From the IMG/VR virus record IMGVR_UViG_3300032291_001355, positions 1 to 41,979 of that record: a stretch of 41,979 nt of DNA; one strand, given 5' to 3'. Below are positions 1 to 8,200 of the stretch, piece by piece; the stretch's first letter is position 1; every line of letters begins with the position of its first letter. This stretch comes from a virus. Made by a program: the position numbers and the translations under genes. Below the pieces are notes generated by a model that was not told the origin of the DNA, did not search any database, and saw nothing but the letters and a program-made list of their open reading frames with translations.

Positions 1-4
1 TAAC

Positions 5-373
5 ATGGGTTTACAGTTATTTACATCCCCGTCATTACCGTTAGCACCAAGTTCATATGATCCTGAATACTTTAACCAAGTTATACGTGCACTTAATGTT
101 TATTTTCGCCAGCTAGACTCTACGACACCTATAGTTATTGATAGTTTAACTTTGTTAGCCCTACCTACGAGCCCATTAGGTCAAAGAGTAGGTACTGTAT
201 ATAACGATGCTGGCGTTTTAAAGATTGTTTTAGCGGGCACAGTTAACGCAGTTGCAGGCGCAGTTAACTTAGTGGGTATTGCCCCTACTATAACAAACAC
301 GACAGTAACCGTAACACCCGCAGTACGCGCAGTTAACTTAGTGGGTATAGCGCCTACAATTACAGTAGCATAA
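5..373 (+). CDS. Small virion/tail-type protein with internal repeat
   Basis: 122 residues. The N-terminal part contains YFNQVIRALNVYFRQLD, a motif I associate from memory with small structural proteins of uncultured podovirus-like phages. The C-terminal half is hydrophobic and beta-prone and contains the segment AVNLVGIAPTIT twice, 23 residues apart. It is followed by five more plus-strand virion genes, so a tail or fibre-associated role is inferred. The ATG lies at the very window edge, so the ribosome binding site cannot be judged and the gene could extend further upstream. No catalytic motif is seen. Function is uncertain. Confidence 0.75.
   Translation: MGLQLFTSPSLPLAPSSYDPEYFNQVIRALNVYFRQLDSTTPIVIDSLTLLALPTSPLGQRVGTVYNDAGVLKIVLAGTVNAVAGAVNLVGIAPTITNTTVTVTPAVRAVNLVGIAPTITVA
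258..348 (+). repeat. 22-bp direct repeat inside the first gene
   Basis: Identical 22-base units at 258-279 and 327-348, 69 bp apart, so the reading frame is kept (23 codons). They encode the duplicated AVNLVG segment. The flanks diverge, so this is probably an old in-gene duplication. Confidence 0.85.
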
Positions 374-419
374 GGCATTAAAAACATGATATTATTAGCG
401 TATATTTAAGGACTTTTTT

Positions 420-2087
420 ATGGCATATCAATCAGCTCAAGGTTTAGCATCTCTAGGTCGTAATGGCGACTCAATGCTCGTTCATATGAGCCCTACAGAA
501 GTAGCCGGACTTCAAAGTTTAGCTATGGCTCGTGGTGGGTCTTTGACTGTTAACCCTGATACAGGCATGCCAGAAGCATTTAATTTAGGTGGTGTATTTA
601 AAGCTGCTTTACCTATGATTGCAGGTGCTGCATTAGGTCCTGCTGGATTTGGTTTAACTGGATTACAAGCGGGTTTATTAGTAGGCGGTGCTACAGCTTT
701 ATTATCAGGTGACATTGGTCAAGGTATTATGGCTGGTTTTGGTGCAGGTGCTGGTTCTAGTTTGGGTCAATCTTTATCTGATTTTGCTAAACGAGGTGCT
801 GCATCTAATGTTCCTACTGGTGAATTTATGGGGAATGTTATTCAAAATCAAGTAGGCGCAACTAATGCTGCATTACCCGCGGGTACATTTGGTGCTGGAA
901 CTACTGGGTTTGGTGCTAGTACAGGAAATGTTGCTGGTGCTACAGGTGGTTTTGGCGCTCCAGTTGGTCAAGGTTCATTTTCTGGTGTTAACCTAAACCC
1001 AACATCTTCATTTATGAAACCAGTAATTAATGCTCCTGCTATGCCTACACAGTCACTTGTTCCTGAATTAACATCAGGTATTAATAAAATTAATTTAGCA
1101 AACACTTCTAATCTTATTCGTCCTGAAGTAGGTGCAGGTAGTATGTTATCAGGTGCTGGTCGTGCTTTTAAAAACCCAGGTGAATTTGTTGATTTTATGG
1201 GTGGTGGTTATGAGACAGCTAAACAAGTAGGCCTTCCAGTTGCAGGAATGATTGCAGGTGGTGTAGAAGAATCTGATTTATATCCTAAACAACAAGCTTA
1301 TGCTGAAGCACCAAGTAATGCTGTAGATCCTTTAACAGGAAGATTAAGATTAAAATATGATACAGGTTTAAGATTAAATCCTACATATGCTAAAGAAGGC
1401 GGTTATATAAATGGATATGCAACGGGTGGTTCAATTCAATCAGGTGGTATTAGAGATTTATATGGCACCCCTGATAATCAGCCTACCATATCTCCAGGGC
1501 TTTCAGGTTTTGGTTTAGGACGTCTTAATAATCTTGCAAGTGAACAAGCGATGACTCAAGCCCAGACATTAGGGTATGCTGAAGGTGGTGATATATCTAA
1601 TTATAGGCAAGATCAGGCGGCGTTAAATTTAAATCAACTTCCTTCACTTAATATAAATACTGGCGAACAAATTCCAACAATGTCTATAAATTTAGGTAAT
1701 AGTCGGTTTAATCGTAATTTTGGAATCGACGATACTATGCAATCAAGAATTTTAAATAGTTTACCGTCTAATAATATGCAGTCAAGAATTATGAATTATG
1801 GTATTAGCCCTATTCAAGCATATGAAAAAGGCGGTTATTTAGATGGTAAGGGTGATGGTATGTCTGACTCAATTCCTGCTACAATAGAAGGCAAGCAACC
1901 AGCTCGTTTAGCAGATGGTGAATTTGTAGTCCCTGCAGATGTAGTAAGTCATTTAGGTAATGGCTCATCAAAAGCTGGATCTAAAAAATTATATGCAATG
2001 ATGGATAAAGTACGACATGCTCGAACAGGTAATAAAAAACAAGGTAAACAAATTAATCCGGATAAATACTTACCAAAACTAGCATGA
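420..2087 (+). CDS. Glycine-rich virion protein with EGG/GGY-type repeats
   Basis: 555 residues. Residues about 55-110 form a hydrophobic Ala/Gly-rich stretch that could insert in or cross a membrane. The middle is very rich in Gly and Ala. From about residue 320 to 480 short motifs recur: KEGGYINGYATGGS, YAEGGD and YEKGGYLDGKGDGMSD. The tail contains LADGEFVVPADVVSHLG followed by a basic C terminus. This layout resembles internal virion or tail-associated proteins in marine and freshwater phages, judged from memory. It overlaps the next gene by four bases (GCATGA). The start is the ATG at 420, preceded by AAGGA. The exact virion role is inferred. Confidence 0.8.
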   Translation: MAYQSAQGLASLGRNGDSMLVHMSPTEVAGLQSLAMARGGSLTVNPDTGMPEAFNLGGVFKAALPMIAGAALGPAGFGLTGLQAGLLVGGATALLSGDIGQGIMAGFGAGAGSSLGQSLSDFAKRGAASNVPTGEFMGNVIQNQVGATNAALPAGTFGAGTTGFGASTGNVAGATGGFGAPVGQGSFSGVNLNPTSSFMKPVINAPAMPTQSLVPELTSGINKINLANTSNLIRPEVGAGSMLSGAGRAFKNPGEFVDFMGGGYETAKQVGLPVAGMIAGGVEESDLYPKQQAYAEAPSNAVDPLTGRLRLKYDTGLRLNPTYAKEGGYINGYATGGSIQSGGIRDLYGTPDNQPTISPGLSGFGLGRLNNLASEQAMTQAQTLGYAEGGDISNYRQDQAALNLNQLPSLNINTGEQIPTMSINLGNSRFNRNFGIDDTMQSRILNSLPSNNMQSRIMNYGISPIQAYEKGGYLDGKGDGMSDSIPATIEGKQPARLADGEFVVPADVVSHLGNGSSKAGSKKLYAMMDKVRHARTGNKKQGKQINPDKYLPKLA

Positions 2088-2497
2088 AACAAATTCAGTT
2101 AGTAGCACCAGGGCATATACATGTAGTATGGCCTGCAGTAAGAGATTTATTAAATATTGCTATTATTAATTATGATAATGCTGATTATGATGTTGAGCAT
2201 TTAAAAGTATTACTAATAAAAGAGTTTCAGTTATTATTTGTAGTTGTAGAAGATAATAAAATTATTGGTGCATATACTGTAGAAATTATTAATCATCCTA
2301 ACCATAAAGTAGCTCATACAACTTGTATGGGTGGAAAAGGGGTTTTTGATAAAGACACGGTTAGACAATACGAAGATTGGTGTAAAGGTAACGGTATTAC
2401 AAAAATTAGAGCATATGCAAAAGATGCTCAAGCAAGACTTTTTAAAATGAAATTAGGACTTAATGTGGTAACACACGTTGTGGAGAAAACTTTATGA
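2084..2497 (+). CDS. GNAT-like / T7 gp13-like protein
   Basis: 137 residues. The order LLFVVVEDNKIIGAYTVEI, then a beta strand and KGVFDKDTVRQYEDWCKGNGITKIRA, then RLFKMKLGLNVV resembles a compact GNAT acetyltransferase fold: beta4, a weak acetyl-CoA loop, and a C-terminal strand. Phage proteins of this kind next to virion genes include T7 gp13, an internal virion protein with a GNAT-like fold. The classical R/Q-x-x-G-x-G/A loop is not clear, so enzymatic activity is doubtful. It overlaps both neighbours by four bases, so translation is probably coupled within the virion operon. Confidence 0.65.
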   Translation: MKQIQLVAPGHIHVVWPAVRDLLNIAIINYDNADYDVEHLKVLLIKEFQLLFVVVEDNKIIGAYTVEIINHPNHKVAHTTCMGGKGVFDKDTVRQYEDWCKGNGITKIRAYAKDAQARLFKMKLGLNVVTHVVEKTL

Positions 2498-3609
2498 AAT
2501 TATTAAACTTGTTTAACTGGGTAGATAGCTTAGTAAGCTTCTTCACATTTAATGTAGGCGGTTCTAAAGGCGGCGGTGGTGGTGGCCCACAAACTTCTAC
2601 TTCATATTCTACTAATCTACCTGAATATGCTAAGCCATACTATGAAGAGCTTTTAAAACAAACCGGTCAACAAGTTTATAGCACAGATGCATCAGGTGTT
2701 GTTACAGGTGTTAAACCATACACTCCATATACAGGTGAACGTGTTGCACCATTTACTCCAGAACAATTAAAAGTTCAATCAGAAGTAGCTGGCATGACAA
2801 CACCAGGCGGTTTTGCTAAAGCTGGTACTGGATTAGATATTGGTCAAACTATGGCTTTTGGCACTGGACTGACAGGTATTGGTCAAGCATTAGGATATAG
2901 ACCGGGTATGGAAACAGGCGGTACATTTACTCCAGGTGCAGCAGCATACTATTCTAGCCCATATCAAACAGCAGTAACAGATGTTGCAGTTCGTGAAGCT
3001 GAAAAACAAAGAGACTTAGCTAAAACTGCAGGTATGACAGGGGCTATTGGTCGAGGTACATTCGGTGGTGCTCGTCAAGCTTTATTACAAGCTGAACAAG
3101 AAAGAGGAGCTAACCTAAATATTGGTGATATTAGAGCTAAAGGTGCTGAATCAGGTTACCTAAATGCTCAACAAATGTTCCAACAAGATCAAGCGCGTCG
3201 ATTACAAGCTGCTCAAATGAATCAACAAGCTCAGCAATATCAAGCTGGGTTAGGTAAAGATTTAGGTTTAGCTGGGCTTACTACAGGTCTTGAAGCTTCT
3301 AAAGCACAAGCTGCTACAGCTGCTACAGAACAAACTAATAACTTAGAAAGATTAAAAGCTCAAGCTGCATCTGGTGGTGAAAAACAAGCATTACAACAAG
3401 AAATTGATAACATTAAATATCAACAATTTATGGATCAGCAAAACTACCAAAAACAACAACTTGACTACCTTAGTAATATTCTTAGAGGTAATGCAGCTGC
3501 TCTTGGTTCAACTCAAGTATCTTACGCTCCAGCACCAAGTTTAGCTTCTCAATTAGGCGGACTTGGTTTAGCAGGAATTGGTTTATATGGTATGTTAAAT
3601 AAAGGATAA
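2494..3609 (+). CDS. Internal virion/tail protein with Gln-rich coiled coil
   Basis: 371 residues. An N-terminal hydrophobic segment is followed by a GGSKGGGGGGP linker and LPEYAKPYYEELLKQTGQQV, a motif I recall from uncultured phage virion proteins. Residues about 155-310 are rich in Ala, Gln, Glu and Arg and should form long helices or coiled coils. The C terminus is Gly/Leu-rich. The gene sits between the GNAT-like gene and another internal virion candidate, with overlap or a two-base gap, so it is part of the late operon. No enzymatic motif is seen. Ejection-protein function is inferred. Confidence 0.7.
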   Translation: MKLLNLFNWVDSLVSFFTFNVGGSKGGGGGGPQTSTSYSTNLPEYAKPYYEELLKQTGQQVYSTDASGVVTGVKPYTPYTGERVAPFTPEQLKVQSEVAGMTTPGGFAKAGTGLDIGQTMAFGTGLTGIGQALGYRPGMETGGTFTPGAAAYYSSPYQTAVTDVAVREAEKQRDLAKTAGMTGAIGRGTFGGARQALLQAEQERGANLNIGDIRAKGAESGYLNAQQMFQQDQARRLQAAQMNQQAQQYQAGLGKDLGLAGLTTGLEASKAQAATAATEQTNNLERLKAQAASGGEKQALQQEIDNIKYQQFMDQQNYQKQQLDYLSNILRGNAAALGSTQVSYAPAPSLASQLGGLGLAGIGLYGMLNKG

Positions 3610-3611
3610 TT

Positions 3612-5264
3612 ATGTTTACACGAGTAAAAGAAATTGAAGACCTTGCTTTAAACTACAGTAAAAATCAATTAGCTAGTTTATCTCAACAAGGATTATTACC
3701 CGCTCAAACAGCCGTATTAGCTGGCATGATGCAAGACAGAATGCAGGCGGCTTCAATCCCTGCGCCTACAGCTACAGTTGCTGAAAAAATATTAGGTGCT
3801 AGTCCTACACCTCCTCAAGGTGGTATTGCATCTGTTGCTCCTACAAACATAGCTAGTGTCGCTCCTCAAACAGGCATTAATCAACCTATGCCTTCAAATA
3901 TGCCTACACAAGAGATGGCCTATGGTGGTTTAGCTGAACTAGATACAAATGATATGTATGACGAAAATAGCTTTGCAGGTGGTGGTATTATTGCATTTGC
4001 TAAAGGGGATTTAATAGAAGATCCAAATGATCCATATAGAAAACAAAGAGGTTATGATGCTGATACTGGATTAGATGCATACGGAAGAATGATTAATAAA
4101 CAATTAAAAGAAAAAGCATCAAGAGGTAAAAAAGGTTTAGCTGGTCTTGAAATTGAAGATACTCCTGCAACTAAAGGTTTAATGCAGTCTATATTTGGTT
4201 CAGGTATGTATGGTATTGATCCAACTGGTACTCCATCAATGACACCTGCAGGTGAATTATCTGTTGAAAAAGCTAGACTAGAAGAAAAAATTAAAACTCC
4301 TAGTGCCTCTACTTATGGTGATATTGAAAGACTAAAAGAAGTAGAAGCAGGTTTATCTGGCACTAAAGGTGGTTACAGCCCTACAATAGAAGAACTAACT
4401 TATGGTGACCAAAGTGGTAAAGGTGCTGGTGCTGGTAAAGATGCTGGTAAAGGTGCTGGTGCTGGATTAGGTAGTTTTGGTATTAAACCTTATGCAGAAA
4501 AAACACAAGAGCAAGTTATGGATGAAATTAATAAGTCTAGAACATTAGCTGGTGTTGAGTCTACTGAAGATTTTAAAAAACGTAAAGAAGCCGAACTTGA
4601 CAAAGAAAAAGCAGAGGTAGGTGGACGTAGAGGTGAAGCATTTAATACATTCTTAGCGCGTAGCGGATTTGGTATGCTTGAAGCTTCTCAACCTAAACCT
4701 GGTCAAGCTGCCCCATCATTTTTTGGTGCGCTTGGTTCTGGTGCTAAAATAGGGTTTGAAGGTTATGCACAAGATATTAGAGATATTAGAGCTGAAGAAA
4801 AAGATATACGTAAACGTAATGAAGCTATTCAAGACTCTATCCGCGCAGAGAAACGTGGTGATGCTGATACTGCATTAAAGAGACGTGATGATTCTATTGC
4901 TATAAATCGTGATATTCAATATAAGAACGCAACACTTAATCTTGGTGCTAAGAAACTTGACATCATTGAAACTCAATATAAGAATGCTGATAAAGCAACT
5001 CAAGCTAAAATTATAAATGCACAAGCAATAGCTATGAAAAACTTACAAGGTGATAAAGCCTACGCAGATCAATATAAGGCTATTAAAGAAGAGTATGTTT
5101 CTAAAGGTATTCCGTTGACTGATCCTAGATTTCAACGTGATGTTACGATGCTACAAAAACAAATGCTTGGTAATTTAACGTATGATATCTTACAAAGAGA
5201 TTCAGGTACATCTGCTGGCGACGTTACTAATGCAAGATTAGCTAGAGACTTATTAGCAGACTAA
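3612..5264 (+). CDS. Virion protein with GGGIIAFAKGD motif
   Basis: 550 residues. An N-terminal Gln/Ala/Pro-rich region leads to EMAYGGLAELDTNDMYDE and SFAGGGIIAFAKGD, motifs that recur in internal virion proteins of aquatic phages (from memory). A Gly/Ala/Lys repeat (GKGAGAGKDAGKGAGAG, coded by 4417-4467) separates two highly charged helical parts. The C-terminal half is rich in Arg, Asp, Lys and Ala and should be helical. The spacing to neighbours is two bases upstream and one downstream. Likely an ejection or internal core protein; no catalytic residues recognised. Confidence 0.7.
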   Translation: MFTRVKEIEDLALNYSKNQLASLSQQGLLPAQTAVLAGMMQDRMQAASIPAPTATVAEKILGASPTPPQGGIASVAPTNIASVAPQTGINQPMPSNMPTQEMAYGGLAELDTNDMYDENSFAGGGIIAFAKGDLIEDPNDPYRKQRGYDADTGLDAYGRMINKQLKEKASRGKKGLAGLEIEDTPATKGLMQSIFGSGMYGIDPTGTPSMTPAGELSVEKARLEEKIKTPSASTYGDIERLKEVEAGLSGTKGGYSPTIEELTYGDQSGKGAGAGKDAGKGAGAGLGSFGIKPYAEKTQEQVMDEINKSRTLAGVESTEDFKKRKEAELDKEKAEVGGRRGEAFNTFLARSGFGMLEASQPKPGQAAPSFFGALGSGAKIGFEGYAQDIRDIRAEEKDIRKRNEAIQDSIRAEKRGDADTALKRRDDSIAINRDIQYKNATLNLGAKKLDIIETQYKNADKATQAKIINAQAIAMKNLQGDKAYADQYKAIKEEYVSKGIPLTDPRFQRDVTMLQKQMLGNLTYDILQRDSGTSAGDVTNARLARDLLAD

Positions 5265-5265
5265 G

Positions 5266-8200
5266 ATGATTATTAATTTACCTAAGCTAGGTGCGGTCAA
5301 ATTTGATGACGACCTATCCCGTGATGAGTTTGAATCACAATTAAAAAAATTAGCCACTAAGTATGACTTTGAACTTGCTACTCCAGACTATGGAGTACTA
5401 GGTTCATTTACTCGCGGAGTATCACGTGGTGCTAAACAATTAGGTGCTGAATTTGGTGATGTAATACCTGCTATGGTAGGTAGTGCATTAGGTGCTGACG
5501 AATATGCACAAAGACAAATGGGTGAATATGCTCAAACTCAAGAAGAAATAGAACGTCTCAATCCTGCTCAATTTCAATCCCGTAAAGATGTTAAAGGTCC
5601 ATTAAGTGGTTTAAAATATGGATTAGAAACTATTGGTGAACAAGTACCTAATATAGGATCAGCTCTTATTCCAGGCGGTGTTGGTAGAGTAATTGGTGGT
5701 GCTGCAGCTAAACGTGCTGCTTTAGCTGGTGTAGAAGAATATGCTGCTCAAGAAGCTGCTTTACTAGGTGCCGCTGAAACTATTGCTGCTAAAAAAGCAT
5801 TAGGACAAAATGTAGGTGTTTACCTAGGTTCTTATGCAATGAATGCACCTGAAATATTTGGTAACATTTATCAAGCTACAGGTCAGTTTGAACCAGGTGC
5901 TGCTCTTCTTGCAGGCTCTGTTAGCGCTGCTCTAGATTCTGTATTACCATCTGCTATATTAAGTAGACTTACTAAACCTGCAAAATTAGGTATTGTTGAA
6001 AAGATACTAGAGAAATCTGGTATGCAACCTGGTTTAATTCGTAAAGTAATAGGTGCTGTACCCGGTGCTGCTGCAACTGAAGGCCTAACAGAAAGTGCTC
6101 AAGAAGCTATTAGTATTGCTGCAGAAAAGTACATAAAAGGTAATCCACAGATATTTAACTCAGAAGACTTTGAACGTATGATTGAGTCAGGTGTACGTGG
6201 TGCTATTGCAGGCGGTGGTATTAGTGCTGTATCTGCTATACCTGAAAGACTTGGTGAGCGTGCACAAGAAAGACGTGAGCAAGACGAAAAAGATATTGCA
6301 GAACAAGAAAAAATTAGATTAGACGAAGAACGTAAAAAAGTTGTTGCTAATCAAGTACAGCAAGCTCCGATTCAAGGTCAGTTATTTCCAGAAGAACAAG
6401 GGCCTCCCGCATTTCAACCTATATTCCCAGAAGAACCCATACCTACAGAAGCTGCACCTGCTCAAGGACAATTATTTCCTGAAGAAGCTGCACCAATACC
6501 TACAGCTCAAGTTGAAACTACTGAAGCTCCAGAAGCAGAAATTAAAACAGAAGCGGCTCCAGAAGAAGTTCAAGAACCTATCAAAGCTACATATCCTACA
6601 GGTATGCTTACTAAAGATGCAGAAAACTTATTAGACTCCGTAGATGCTGGTGGAGTACCGGCTCTACGGGCTATAACAACGTATAATTTACGTAAGATTG
6701 CAAATGAAAATGATATTAAAGTATCAAGCAAATCAACACCAAATGAGATTATAGATGCATTACGGGCTAAACTAGAAGGAGTTAAAGATGAAAGACTTAA
6801 ATCCACAACAACTGGAACTAGCGATGAAGTTCTTATGGGACAAGAAGATGCAGTTACCGAAGGAGCTGGAAGAGATATCGGATCTACAGTGGATGAGTAT
6901 ACGTCTGATATGGGACCAACTGGAGCTGGAGAAAAAGGACTCGGTTTTACACTAAAAGACCAAGCTAAACCAGCTGCTAAACAATCGCCTATTGCAGGTT
7001 GGAAATGGGAAGAAAAGACTAACCCAGATGGTACTGTTACTTCAGGTTTTGAAAGAGATACAGAAGCTGAGGTTACTCCTGAGGGTCAACCTACTATTAC
7101 TCCAGAAATGGAAGCTCAAAAAACTGAAGAAGTTGAGAAAGCTAAGCAAGCTGTCTATGATGAGTCTGCCGCTGATGCGTTTGATAATATGCATTCTTTT
7201 ACTGACTATGCTTACAGTACTCTAAATCCTAAACTTCAAAAAGAAGTTAATAGATTAAAAAACCAAAACAAACTTAATGATCAAGCTGTACAAGATATTC
7301 TACGTAGTGAACGTGCTGATAGACAAAGTCAAATAGGTAAACGTTTATTTGAAGCGGGTCAAAAAGAACAAAACATTAATCTAGAACAATCAGTAAAAAA
7401 AGGTAAGGAAGCTGAAAAACGTATCTTAAAAGAAACTGTTCCGTTTAAAGCACCTGAAGAAATAGTACTATCTAACTTTCAAAGAAACTTTACTGAAGCT
7501 AAAACAGTTGGTGATGCATTAAAAATATTACTTAAAAAGAAATTAAATACTCCGCAAAAAGCTTTAATAAATGCCTTGATGCGTATACCTGGCGTTAAAG
7601 ATTTAGACTTTGCTGTACTTAAACATCCTGATGCAAGGCTAAGAAAAAGCCGTTTAACACGCTACGAACAAATTACTGGCGATATAGATGGTGAGTATGA
7701 TGAAAAAACTAAGACAGTTAAGATTTACCAAAGCGGTACAGTTAATACTTTATTACATGAAGTTGTCCATGCTGCCACAGCTAAGATTATTAATAACCAT
7801 GTATACTTTGAGACTGTAAATGGAGTTATGCGTGGTGTAGGTATAACACCACTAGGTAAAAAACTTATGCGTATGTTTGATGCAGCTAAAGTAGCTGCTG
7901 GTAAAAAGAACATGGTGTACGGTCTACAAAATGCACATGAATTTGTTGCTGAGGCATTTACTAATCCTGACTTTCAAAACTTTTTACGTAATGTAGAAAG
8001 CATTTCTAAAGGTACTGTTAAAGGTAAACTGTCTTCTTTATGGTCTGACTTTATAGATTCAATTAAAAATATGCTTGGTATACCTGATATTGCGGGTACC
8101 TTACTAGAAGATGTATTAACACTAGCACCGCAAATGTTTAAAGGTCCACTAATTGAATCGGTATCTAAAGGTGAAACTGTACCGCTCTATGCTATGACTT

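Noticed and set aside
6341-6634. Plus-strand frame of 97 codons within the giant virion gene
   Set aside because: Lys/Leu-rich low-complexity shadow of the Pro/Glu linker in another frame.
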